Positions 8,822 to 16,989 of a stretch of 64,000 bases of DNA are shown in pieces. The stretch's first letter is position 1, and the number at the start of each line of letters is the position of its first letter. Made by a program: the position numbers and the translations under genes. Origin of the DNA: Pseudomonadota bacterium (GTDB lineage Bacteria; Desulfobacterota; Desulfobulbia; Desulfobulbales; JAGXFP01); NCBI GenBank assembly GCA_018823285.1, contig JAHJIQ010000034.1, positions 17,422-81,421 on the forward strand. Direction: 5' to 3'. The notes under the pieces are model-generated. The model saw nothing but the letters and a program-made list of their open reading frames with translations. It was not told the DNA's origin and made no database searches.

Positions 8822-10462
8822 TTAAAACTCTTCATCCCAGACCGGCCTCGGAAGATTCTCCTCGCTTTGCACTTCCTGTTCAACGGCCAGCGATTCGAGA
8901 TCTGATATTTTTCGCTTGGTTTCGTTGCCGAGAATATCCCGCAGGACAATAGTACATTCAACTTTCCGGGTGTCCTTGTCCTCCGGATTCGCCACATCAA
9001 TAATCAGCGGGTCCGCTTCGGCAACCTTGACAATATTGCTCTTGGCTTCCGGGGGGACCAAACGTTCCGCAACCTTGATCACCTTGCTCGTCTTTCCGGC
9101 AGTTGGGAAAAGGGTGTCCGCAACCTTGATCGTCTTGCCCGGAAGCTGCAGATCCATCCTCACCGGGAGCTGATCTCCCTCGGCAACTTTGATCGTCTCG
9201 CCGGAGGAAGTGCGCATCTCCATCCGCCAGAAGGCCAGGGGGACCTTGCCTTCGTGGTCCAGGTCAACAATCATATCCCGTCCGCTGTTTTTCGCCTCAA
9301 GCACCATGGCCGGGGGAGTCCTGGCCACTGCGACCGGCTCCGAGGAGACCGCCATATTATCGGCCCGGTCCCAGACCTGCAGGCTGATCCGATAAACCCC
9401 TTCGGCGGCCGGAAAACCGTTTTTCCCCCTCCCGTCCCAGACAAAACGTTTCGGCATTTGCCCATAGCCGTTGTAACTGGTCTGCTCTTCCCCCGCCTCG
9501 TCTTCCACCGTAAGCTTCCATCTCGCCACGGGTTCCCGGCGCAGCATGCGCGGAATGATGATCACCTGATCACGAAAAGCGACCGTCCCTTCCAGCCTGA
9601 CCCCCTTGAGGTCAAGGACAAGCTTCGGCGGTGTCGTGTCTACACTGTAAGCGCCAAGAAAGGCGACCTTCTTATGCCCTGAAACCCAGTTGATCACCAG
9701 AGTGACCGGATAACGACCGTCCTTGTCCGCAACCTCCCATTCGCCGGTGTATGAAGCCCCATCATCTGACTGCTCAGCCAGATAAACCCGCCCGGCGGCC
9801 TTGAAGTAAACCCTCGGCCGGTCTTCTTCCGCCCAGTTTTTACGCAAATCCACCCGGCAGACCACTTTGTCGCCACGGCGAACGTGGGAGGGAGAGAGCT
9901 CGATGCCTTCAATTTCCAGGGCATGCTGCTCCTTATCGGTAAAGGCAAGCTCTTCGGGCCACTCTCCCAGGACATTCTGGGCGAGCATCGGCAACAACCC
10001 CTCGCCATTTTCCGGCTCACCGATACCCAGGAGTTTAACGATATCCTGTTGACTCAAGCCGCCGGTGCCGGTCCAGACAGTGCGCGCATCAGTGGTCCTG
10101 ACCAGATAGAGAGTAAGACCCATTGACGGTGAGAGTTTTTGTTGACGAAGAGACATGGTGCCGAAGAGGACAAGGTCTGCGCCAAGCTCTTCCCTGGCAA
10201 GCAGGATGTGGCGGGTGTCAAGAAAGCCGAGCCAGCGGACCCGGTTTCTGGCCATAAAGGAAATGATCGCCTCCGGCGCGAGAACATCGAAGCCCTTGTG
10301 GTCCATGTCCCAAGCCAGATAGCTGGTCAACTCATGGCTCACTCCGTTCTGCCCCTGGCTCAAGTCTTCGATGGGGAAAACCGCCAGGGTCAAAGCTCCA
10401 ACGGGCGACGCTATCGCCAGCCAGACCAGCATCCCGGCACACATTAGATATCTGGACAACAT
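8822..10462 (-). CDS. TolB-N/CsgG-like domain protein with Ig/FlgD-like domains and KVA(E/D) repeats
   Basis: 546 residues from the ATG at 10462 (AGGGA just upstream; a TTG at 10507 is also in frame but lacks a good ribosome-binding site). After the signal peptide, residues of about 25-110 match the CsgG/TolB-N fold (LTLAVFPIEDLSQG..., ARNRVRWLGF, LREELGADLVLFGT-like). Two or three beta-sandwich domains follow. One, near residues 335-380, has the FlgD-type signature RFVWDGRGKNGFPAAEGVYR. Near residues 420-480 a short motif, IKVAE/IKVAD/IKVAE/VKVAE, recurs four times at 16-22 residue spacing. It has no haem motif or C-terminal anchor. It sits between two lipoproteins of the same fold, so the three may form one complex. 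Confidence 0.7.
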   Translation of the reverse strand: MLSRYLMCAGMLVWLAIASPVGALTLAVFPIEDLSQGQNGVSHELTSYLAWDMDHKGFDVLAPEAIISFMARNRVRWLGFLDTRHILLAREELGADLVLFGTMSLRQQKLSPSMGLTLYLVRTTDARTVWTGTGGLSQQDIVKLLGIGEPENGEGLLPMLAQNVLGEWPEELAFTDKEQHALEIEGIELSPSHVRRGDKVVCRVDLRKNWAEEDRPRVYFKAAGRVYLAEQSDDGASYTGEWEVADKDGRYPVTLVINWVSGHKKVAFLGAYSVDTTPPKLVLDLKGVRLEGTVAFRDQVIIIPRMLRREPVARWKLTVEDEAGEEQTSYNGYGQMPKRFVWDGRGKNGFPAAEGVYRISLQVWDRADNMAVSSEPVAVARTPPAMVLEAKNSGRDMIVDLDHEGKVPLAFWRMEMRTSSGETIKVAEGDQLPVRMDLQLPGKTIKVADTLFPTAGKTSKVIKVAERLVPPEAKSNIVKVAEADPLIIDVANPEDKDTRKVECTIVLRDILGNETKRKISDLESLAVEQEVQSEENLPRPVWDEEF

Positions 10463-10584
10463 TTTCCCTACCCCCGTTACAGCATCGGCCATAATGACCG
10501 CCCCCAAGCTGCCGGCTACACGCTGTACAATGCTAACCCCTTTTAGAACAAATCATAATATCACAAATCCCTCAATCATTCCAG

Positions 10585-11163
10585 TTATTTATTGCCAAGA
10601 CTTTTCAGCATCTTGCCCAACAATTTCAAGGTGATATGAAAGCTGTCGGTCGGTGCTGAGCCGAATATCCTACCGGCAACCGTCTCAGAGGTCCAGCGGC
10701 CGCTGCTCTGCCAGATCACCAGCGAAGCCTGGGCATCAACAAGCCGCAGGGTGACCGCCAACTGCGGGTAAGCAGTCGAAGCTCCCTGCCTGTTGTCGAT
10801 CAAGTCGATGGAGCCGAGCAGAAAGGCCTGGACGTTTAAACGCTGGCCGAGACGCTTGAGGTTGACAAGATCTACCGAGGAATTCGGATCAATCACCTCT
10901 TCGGCCATGACACTATCGACAATCCCGCGATCGACCACGTCGGCAACCCCCAGGGCCAGAAGCTGGGTGATCGCGACATTGCGGACCCGTTCCTGGACAA
11001 ACTCTTCTTTGGTATAGTTTCTAAAGGGCAGTACGGCAATACGGGTCACCGCCGACAGGTCCACATCCTCCCGAAGAAACTCCTCATAGGTGAACCTACC
11101 GCTGCACCCGCAAACAAGAATGCCAACCAAAACCAGACAACAAACCAGGGAGAATCTCCGCAT
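10585..11163 (-). CDS. CsgG/LpoB-like lipoprotein
   Basis: 192 residues from the ATG at 11163 (AAGGAG 7 bases upstream; the frame extends to 11319 but that part lacks a start signal). The lipobox is LVCGC with Cys20. The mature domain has the family pattern TRIAVLPFRNYTKEEFVQERVRN, LGVADVVDRGIVDSVMAEE, LKRLGQRLNVQAFLLGSIDL and VTLRLVDAQASLVIWQSSG, as in CsgG, LpoB and the GNA1162 family. It directly follows the barrel gene (157-bp gap holding a TCCCGC/GCGGGA hairpin). It is the first of the three CsgG-like genes. A structural role at the outer membrane is likely; the function is not known. Confidence 0.72.
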   Translation of the reverse strand: MRRFSLVCCLVLVGILVCGCSGRFTYEEFLREDVDLSAVTRIAVLPFRNYTKEEFVQERVRNVAITQLLALGVADVVDRGIVDSVMAEEVIDPNSSVDLVNLKRLGQRLNVQAFLLGSIDLIDNRQGASTAYPQLAVTLRLVDAQASLVIWQSSGRWTSETVAGRIFGSAPTDSFHITLKLLGKMLKSLGNK

Positions 11164-11320
11164 CCCTTTTCTCCTTTTTCGAATGAATGAATCGACGAGC
11201 TGCTCCGGTCCCGCCAAGAAGCGGGAGCGACGAACAGCGCCACTCAACAGATTGATAAACCACCGGCCACCTCGGGCCCGGCCAGGATCTTTCATAAAAA
11301 TCAGCTTTAACATATACATA

Positions 11321-13477
11321 CTACAGTGAGCACCTGAAGCTCAGGCTGGAAAAAAACTTCACATGGTTCCTCTGGGCCCCTTCCAACTGCACATAGTCAA
11401 CGCCGGTCCGCCAGAAAAGCCCTTTGCCCAGGGTCCAGCGCCAGGTGAGGGTCCCGCTTTGGGTCAACAGGAGTTGCTCGGTGGCCGAATAAAGAATTTC
11501 CAACTGCATCCGATAACCGACCCGCAGCGCCAGGTTACTACCAAAAGAAATCCGATCTGTAAAATTATCACCGGTTTCATGACGCAGAGACCCATTGATC
11601 GACATCACCTCGGAAGACTGCCAGGTCCACAACAGGCCGGAGGCGTATTTTTCGCTGACGCCGGTCTCCAGTCGCGACACTTCATACCTCTCATCAAGTG
11701 TCATGCTCAGTGACGGACGTAAACGCGAGGTAAGCGAGAAGCCAGAACCATAAGACTCGGTTTTATTTTCACTGACTAACTGTTTACTCACACTATAACG
11801 GCCGTCAAAACTCGACTCAAGGTCGGGATAGAGCCTGGCGCTCAATACAAAGGAATAATATCCATTGGTTGAGGTCTTTTCTCCTCCCAGGTAATGGTCG
11901 TTGATGTTTCCGCTGACGCCACCATCCAACGTTGGCAGAAAACCTTTCTGCAACGAGAAACTGAACGCTCTGCTCTCTCTTTCGACAGACGATAAGGCAG
12001 TATCCTGAATTGTTATCCGGTCCGAAAAATTCAGGGTCGAGCCAAACCTATGCCTTGGACTGTTAAAGTGCAGGCTAAAACTGTGCCCGGTCTGGTCCGT
12101 ATCCTCTCCAATGGCTTCATCGGCGAGCCGCTTATCAAATTGATAGTTCAGCTGCATCCGCTCACTGATCTTATACCCTACTCCCAGCCCGGTGCTAATG
12201 TGCGAGGTCCGGGACTCCGAGGTGGTGGTGGACCCAGGGGTCCCGGTCTGAAGGCTTGAGACCTCGACCTCGGTCACCTGAACGTTGACCCCCGCCAGCG
12301 TATTGTCCATCACGAACTTTAGATAGTTTTGCGAGATGGCGGAAGTAAGTGCGATCACGTATCGACGGTTGACGGAATCGTAGCTGACAGGGGGGGAAAC
12401 GGAGATAACGGAAGTTTCATCAGTCCAGGTAAAGGGAGGCGTGTTGACCAGGATGTTCGTGTACAGCCGCCAGTTACTCAAGGCGATGGAATTCGCGCCA
12501 AGATCGACATCGGTATATAGATAAATCAGATCGACCGGACTGTTGCCGACCCGAACGATGATCGTGTGGTCGTTGGTCAGGGGTGTCGCCGTATAGGCTG
12601 AAATGGTCGTGTCGCCATCGGCCAGGGCGGGGATGTTCACGTTCGGAATTGTTGACGGCAGGGCAAAATCGTTACTGTCGATCGGGTTGGGGTCCGCCCC
12701 CGCATAGGCCTGAAACACCAGCCCGGGAACTCTCACGCTGCCGCTGCCGACGAAATGCTGGGAACTGGCGCTTGTGTTTTCCGAGAAATCCTGGCTGAAA
12801 TGAAACCGCAAGCGCTTGTCGAGAAATTCACGATTTGCAGACAGCCGGGCAAGATGAGCCACGGTATCACTTTCCGAGTGCGCAACCCTGTCGGTTCCGG
12901 ATTCCTGGGTAAAGTTATAATAAAATTGCACAAAACCGGCCTGCCATTCCAGCGCTGAGTTGAAGGTTTGATCCTCTTTATCAGTCAAATGAGGATCCAG
13001 CGTATCATAGGTATTACGCTGACTGACCGACATTTGCAGGGTGGGAACTAAAGGTTTCGACCACTTGCTCGACCATTGGAGTTCCGTAGTATCGGAGTCG
13101 CTGGATTGCGAAGAATCGCCAAGGGAGTGATTGGCGGAGCCTGAAACCCCCAAAAGAAAAATGTCGTTGTTCACCAGCAGGGACATGGAAGGGGACAACG
13201 TGTCCCGCCTGGCGCCGGCGGTTATACCGTACCCCTGGCTCCAGGAGGAATGGATGAGAACCGATTCTTGCGTTGTTGTCCGGTCGGAAAGCATCTGTAC
13301 GGCATCAACCGACACCCTCTGACTGGAAGACTGGAGAAGCCGACCGTCCTCCATCTCGTTGACATTCTGCGACCCGTTGTAATTGATCCAGGCCTCGGCA
13401 GGCACCTGAAAAAGCAACAGAGCGCAGACGAGCAGAGCCCGGAACAGGACACAAGACAACAAACCTCCTTTAAACAT
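11321..13477 (-). CDS. Outer-membrane beta-barrel protein of a porin-cytochrome conduit (putative)
   Basis: 718 residues from the ATG at 13477 (GGGGGGAAG upstream). The signal peptide is about 29 residues (ending PAEA). The rest alternates hydrophobic and polar residues in many short amphipathic strands with aromatic girdles (for example FVQFYYNFTQESG, MQLNYQFDKRLADE, LTWRWTLGKGLFWRTGVDYVQ), ending FFSSLSFRCSL. It has no haem motif and no TonB box. Residues of about 245-440 include a less barrel-like, probably extracellular or plug segment (NIPALADGDTTISAYTA...). Length and neighbours match the barrels that sheath multihaem cytochromes (MtrB/OmbB/ExtA class), although I cannot assign it to one of these. 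It lies between a 16-haem cytochrome and the CsgG-like genes. Confidence 0.78.
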   Translation of the reverse strand: MFKGGLLSCVLFRALLVCALLLFQVPAEAWINYNGSQNVNEMEDGRLLQSSSQRVSVDAVQMLSDRTTTQESVLIHSSWSQGYGITAGARRDTLSPSMSLLVNNDIFLLGVSGSANHSLGDSSQSSDSDTTELQWSSKWSKPLVPTLQMSVSQRNTYDTLDPHLTDKEDQTFNSALEWQAGFVQFYYNFTQESGTDRVAHSESDTVAHLARLSANREFLDKRLRFHFSQDFSENTSASSQHFVGSGSVRVPGLVFQAYAGADPNPIDSNDFALPSTIPNVNIPALADGDTTISAYTATPLTNDHTIIVRVGNSPVDLIYLYTDVDLGANSIALSNWRLYTNILVNTPPFTWTDETSVISVSPPVSYDSVNRRYVIALTSAISQNYLKFVMDNTLAGVNVQVTEVEVSSLQTGTPGSTTTSESRTSHISTGLGVGYKISERMQLNYQFDKRLADEAIGEDTDQTGHSFSLHFNSPRHRFGSTLNFSDRITIQDTALSSVERESRAFSFSLQKGFLPTLDGGVSGNINDHYLGGEKTSTNGYYSFVLSARLYPDLESSFDGRYSVSKQLVSENKTESYGSGFSLTSRLRPSLSMTLDERYEVSRLETGVSEKYASGLLWTWQSSEVMSINGSLRHETGDNFTDRISFGSNLALRVGYRMQLEILYSATEQLLLTQSGTLTWRWTLGKGLFWRTGVDYVQLEGAQRNHVKFFSSLSFRCSL

Positions 13478-13573
13478 CTTCCCCCCCTGGCACAACCAGG
13501 CTGGACTTAGCCATCCTGAAAACATAACGAGCCCCGGCGGCAGAATGATACGCGGGCCACCGGGGCTCAAATC

Positions 13574-15277
13574 TCAACGGCTCGGCTTGTTTTTTGCCTT
13601 CTTCCGATCGTAATCCTTCGGGGCATGACAGCCGACCACGCACCCGCCGCCGCTTTCGTTTTTGGTCATGTTGATCGGATAGCTCCAGGCCCCGAACGGA
13701 ACCTCATAGCGAATATGCTTGGGCTGGTTGCTGGCATGCGCATCATGACACGCCGTGCAGGTCCGGCCTTTTTCGCTGTTCACATGGAAAAAGTGTAGGT
13801 TGTAGGTTCCATCCCTGAAGTTCGTCAAGGAATCCGTGTTCTTGGTTTTGGCGATGTCCTTATTATGGCAGCCGAAACAGAGGTCGTATTTTTGCGGCCC
13901 ATATTCACTGTAGAAATTGGTCGGATAATACCGGGCCAAGAGCTTGGTGAACTGTGAGCCATGCACATTATGACAAGCGGTACAGTCCCCGGTTTTGACC
14001 GGACCGTGCCGGTTCTTGCTTTCGGCGATAATGTCTCCCAAGGTGTCGTGACAGGAAAGACAGAGTTTCTCCAGAGAGTCCTTGAGGATTGAGGCATAGT
14101 TGGAAGAATGGACCCGGTGACAGGCAACGCAATCACCCTCATCGACCGGGGGATGTTTGACCTTGGCGGTCGTAATCGCCTGATATATTTCCGGAGTGGC
14201 CTCAACATGACACATCTTGCAGAGTTCCCCCCCGGGGCGTTTCAGCATATATTTTGCCTTGGCGCTGTGCGGATCATGACACTCGGCACAATTCTCCTGG
14301 ACCGGGGCATGGATAAATTCCATCACAAACTCCGCTTTGCGGTCTTCATGACACTCAAAACACAACTGCCCGCCGTCAGGCGGGGCGATGAGCAAACTTT
14401 TATTCGGCGAGGAATGCGGCCTGTGGCAGGCGATGCAATCACCCTCCTGGACCGGACCATGCTGGTTTTCCTTCATGAAAATGCCCTGCTCGTGGCATTT
14501 GAAGCACAGGGCGCTCACCGATTCCCCTTTGGCATTCAGCTGGTAGCGCATCTCGGACTCATGCGGATTATGGCACTCGACACACCCTTCCTCAACCGGA
14601 GAGTGGATGACCTTCTGCTCAAACTCCTCCTTTCTCGCCTGATGGCAGACCGTACAAAGCTCCTGCCCCTTGCGCTGGACGAAGCCTGGCTCCAGAGAAC
14701 CGTGCGGACTGTGGCAGGATATACAGACCCCGGCGCCGACCGGCCCATGGACATGCTTTGCCTTCCCCTTATCGGAATGACATTTGGTGGTGCAATCGGA
14801 GCGCGCCGGGACAATCTTTTTATAATCATATACCCCCTTGCGAAGTCGGTGACATTCCTGACAATTTAATGCACCTGGCTTCTGATGAAGATAAAGCCTC
14901 TTGAAATCGGCAGGAGGCGCCTGTTTTTTTCGATCAGGGGTATAAAAAACCTTCAGTTCGGCCTTGTCGTTTCCGGCCACCAGCTTGATCGTGTTCATGC
15001 CCTTATTGAGAGTGATGAAGTCGCCGAAGGCGCCGCCTTCCTGGACGGGAACCTGGCCCTTGGCGGCGCCGGTATCAACCCCGCTCACCGCGACGGTTTT
15101 TGAAGTGGCTCCTGCGCCGGCCAGATACAATTTGCTTTCACTGACCCAGACTCCATTCTGTGGTGATCGCACACTGAAACCGGCAGCCAACGCTTCTTCA
15201 GACTGAAACAGCACTAAAACCATGGCCAAAGCAGCCGCCACTAAGGCCAACGCCCGTCTTCTACCCAAATACGTCAT
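13574..15277 (-). CDS. Ig-like domain plus 16-haem c-type cytochrome
   Basis: 567 residues from the ATG at 15277, where GGGGAGGAAG gives a strong ribosome-binding site; the longer start at 15292 overlaps that site. The signal peptide ends EALAA (about residue 32). Residues 33-115 form an Ig/FixG-like beta-sandwich (SPQNGVWVSESKLYLAG..., NKGMNTIKLVAG). Haem binding begins at about residue 139: fourteen CxxCH plus two CX3CH sites (CTTKCH and CVVGCH), sixteen in all. The C-terminus is basic (KKAKNKPSR). The protein at 19030-20190 has the same plan with ten haems. The leader has a promoter and a tandem repeat. A periplasmic or surface electron carrier working with the barrel that follows is the likely role. 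Confidence 0.87.
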   Translation of the reverse strand: MTYLGRRRALALVAAALAMVLVLFQSEEALAAGFSVRSPQNGVWVSESKLYLAGAGATSKTVAVSGVDTGAAKGQVPVQEGGAFGDFITLNKGMNTIKLVAGNDKAELKVFYTPDRKKQAPPADFKRLYLHQKPGALNCQECHRLRKGVYDYKKIVPARSDCTTKCHSDKGKAKHVHGPVGAGVCISCHSPHGSLEPGFVQRKGQELCTVCHQARKEEFEQKVIHSPVEEGCVECHNPHESEMRYQLNAKGESVSALCFKCHEQGIFMKENQHGPVQEGDCIACHRPHSSPNKSLLIAPPDGGQLCFECHEDRKAEFVMEFIHAPVQENCAECHDPHSAKAKYMLKRPGGELCKMCHVEATPEIYQAITTAKVKHPPVDEGDCVACHRVHSSNYASILKDSLEKLCLSCHDTLGDIIAESKNRHGPVKTGDCTACHNVHGSQFTKLLARYYPTNFYSEYGPQKYDLCFGCHNKDIAKTKNTDSLTNFRDGTYNLHFFHVNSEKGRTCTACHDAHASNQPKHIRYEVPFGAWSYPINMTKNESGGGCVVGCHAPKDYDRKKAKNKPSR

Positions 15278-15310
15278 CTGCTTCCTCCCCATAATCTCCC
15301 TCTCTTAATA

Positions 15311-15419
15311 AAGCTGAGTTGTGCAGTTTACCTGCTCATACGAAACTTATACCCGAAGGGTGAAAAGCTTGAGTTGTGCAGCTTGCCTGCTCATACGAAA
15401 CTTATACCCGAAGGGTGAA
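15311..15419 (-). repeat. Tandem 55-bp repeat in the 5' leader of the 16-haem gene
   Basis: Units 15311-15364 and 15365-15419 are almost identical (a few differences), and a partial third copy begins at 15420. In the transcribed (minus) direction each unit contains ACCC-UUCG-GGU, a UUCG tetraloop hairpin, followed by a second short stem GCAG/CUGC. The pair lies between the candidate promoter and the ribosome-binding site, so it should be transcribed. It could be a regulatory or mRNA-stabilising element; it does not match the GEMM riboswitch consensus I know. Confidence 0.7.
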
Positions 15420-15564
15420 AAGCTCTGCGTTGTGCTACGCCTGCCGGTACCGATAAGCGGACCTGTGTAACATCGGAAATTATGCCCTTGCGGTATCAAC
15501 GGTAAAAAGAACAGCCCAGTTGATCCAAATGACTTACGCCACCTGAAGAAACGCAATAACCGGA

Positions 15565-15592
15565 AAATTACTATAAGCCTCTGATTTGTCAA
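15565..15592 (-). promoter_or_regulatory. Candidate sigma-70 promoter for the 16-haem/barrel gene run
   Basis: On the minus strand, TTGACA (15587-15592), a 16-bp spacer and TAATTT (15565-15570) form a promoter with a perfect -35 and a weak -10. Transcription would begin near 15556 and give a leader of about 280 bases that includes the tandem repeat. Confidence 0.45.
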
Positions 15593-15659
15593 GAAGAAAG
15601 GTTTGCGATTGAATATTGATTCATTTCCCGGCGGCGGTAAATAAATGGCTTGAGAGGTG

Positions 15660-15815
15660 GTTTCCCACCGGGAGGTCGTTCCAACGAGCTGCGGGATGAA
15701 CCGGCATTATGTGGGCGGGGCCTCCCGGCTGCGAATTCCACAAGGCCGGCGCGATTTACGGAATGATGATTTTACCAGGTGGTTCGCGACCGGGAGGTCG
15801 CTCCCACGGGATAAA
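15660..15815. repeat. REP-like palindromic repeat cluster
   Basis: Degenerate copies of the unit seen at 1247-1340: CACCGGGAGGTCGTTCC near 15668, GTGGGCGGGGCCTCCCGGC near 15711, and TTCGCGACCGGGAGGTCGC near 15783. They alternate in orientation and can pair with each other. They lie just after the terminator of the hexahaem gene. Confidence 0.55.
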
Positions 15816-15875
15816 ATGTTCATGCGGGGATGCACTCACAAGAGCAGCAACCGGTTCATGGCCGCCGGGGCGAAG

Positions 15876-15907
15876 AAAAAAAAAAGCCCCGATCCGAAGA
15901 TCGGGGC
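15876..15907 (-). terminator. Strong rho-independent terminator of the hexahaem gene
   Basis: On the minus strand, GCCCCGATC - TTCG - GATCGGGGC (15886-15907) is a perfect 9-bp stem with a UUCG loop, followed at once by a run of ten T (15876-15885). It lies 60 bases after the stop at 15967, so that gene is probably transcribed alone. Confidence 0.93.
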
Positions 15908-15966
15908 CTGAAGTGCGTTTATTACACTGTGACCGGAGTCAGCAGTACAAAATTCCCCGCAACTTC

Positions 15967-16989
15967 TTACATACCACTCGCACCGGCAACACCATAACCG
16001 TGACAGGATTCGCAACCCGGAGTATTGGTGCCTCCGGTGATTTGCGCCTGCTGGAGCGAATAATCAAAACGAAGCAGGTCGGCATACGGTCCGCCATGGG
16101 AGAAATGACAGGTAATACACATCAACGTGTTAACACCCGCTGTGGTAGCGCCGCCAAAAATATTGCTGCTGCTGGTGCCAAGCGGAATCACATCCTGTAC
16201 GGCAGCGGTGGTATAATTGGTTAAGTAATTGTAAGTAGCACCGCCGTCATTCAACCGGTAATCCGTTGGGTGACGGAGCCAGGCAGCAGGGGTACCCTGT
16301 CCTTTATCCGGACCGCCCTGCACGGTAATTCCTGCCCCATGGAAATCGCCGTGGCATCTTGCGCAAAATTCGTTCATCGATTCGGAGTCATAGGTCGTGG
16401 CAGCGGTGTTCGGATAATTCACGCCATTCACCACATCCCCAACGCCGCCGCCGTAGTTGGCATCAGCAGCCATATCGGTTCCGGATCCGTCGAAGAGCAT
16501 CCGATAGACCGTTGAAGCATTGCCGTGGTGTCCACCGCCCGCCAACGTATGGCAACGTGAGCAGGTGGCAACATCAGTTCCCGGGGTGCTGCCGGGAGGA
16601 GTGCCAGCATTTGAACCATCTGTGAACACCAGAGCAAGATCCGTGTATACGTTATGCATATTGGCATCAACATACGAAGCGGTATTCACAAAGTAACCGG
16701 CCAGGTTCGGGTTGGTAGCGTCGTTAACCTGCGGGGCGGGAACTGCACCCGTGCCCCTGCCGGTGGTGCCAGAGTTAGCTGAATCGGCGTGACATCCTTC
16801 ACAGCCAGCGCCCTTGAGCAGACTGGCATTCAAAGTGTCTTCAGTAGTATTTACAGCACCACCACTTTGGCTGTTGTGCATGGTGTGGCAGTTCACACAA
16901 GGGCCGGAGACAACGCCAGCGTTTACGGCCATCGGCAGCATGAATGCCCCGGCGACCAGCGATCCAAGTAAAATCCTTTTGTTCAACAT
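15967..16989 (-). CDS. OmcS-like hexahaem c-type cytochrome (putative nanowire subunit 2)
   Basis: 340 residues. The signal peptide ends AVNA at residue 24. Six regular CxxCH sites: CVNCH (31-35), CEGCH, CSRCH, CARCH, CITCH and CESCH. His38 in CHTMHN occupies the place of the OmcS His that ligates a haem of the next subunit. MHNV, LRHPTDY and CITCHFSHGG...LLRFDY match the order of landmarks in OmcS and in the paralogue at 1439-2527. Between haems the sequence is rich in Gly, Asn, Thr and Ala, typical of polymerising cytochromes with little secondary structure. A promoter with a clean -35/-10, a structured leader, a strong AGGAGGA ribosome-binding site and a perfect terminator flank it, as expected for an abundant, separately controlled protein. 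Confidence 0.88.
   Translation of the reverse strand: MLNKRILLGSLVAGAFMLPMAVNAGVVSGPCVNCHTMHNSQSGGAVNTTEDTLNASLLKGAGCEGCHADSANSGTTGRGTGAVPAPQVNDATNPNLAGYFVNTASYVDANMHNVYTDLALVFTDGSNAGTPPGSTPGTDVATCSRCHTLAGGGHHGNASTVYRMLFDGSGTDMAADANYGGGVGDVVNGVNYPNTAATTYDSESMNEFCARCHGDFHGAGITVQGGPDKGQGTPAAWLRHPTDYRLNDGGATYNYLTNYTTAAVQDVIPLGTSSSNIFGGATTAGVNTLMCITCHFSHGGPYADLLRFDYSLQQAQITGGTNTPGCESCHGYGVAGASGM

Larger units (their letters stand above)
15278..15966. other. Intergenic regulatory region between two cytochrome genes
   Basis: This 689-base stretch holds, in order along the minus-strand direction, the terminator of the hexahaem gene (15876-15907), REP-like palindromes (about 15660-15815), a candidate promoter (15565-15592) and a tandem repeat in the leader of the 16-haem gene (15311-15419). 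I find no protein-coding frame in it that looks real. Confidence 0.75.
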
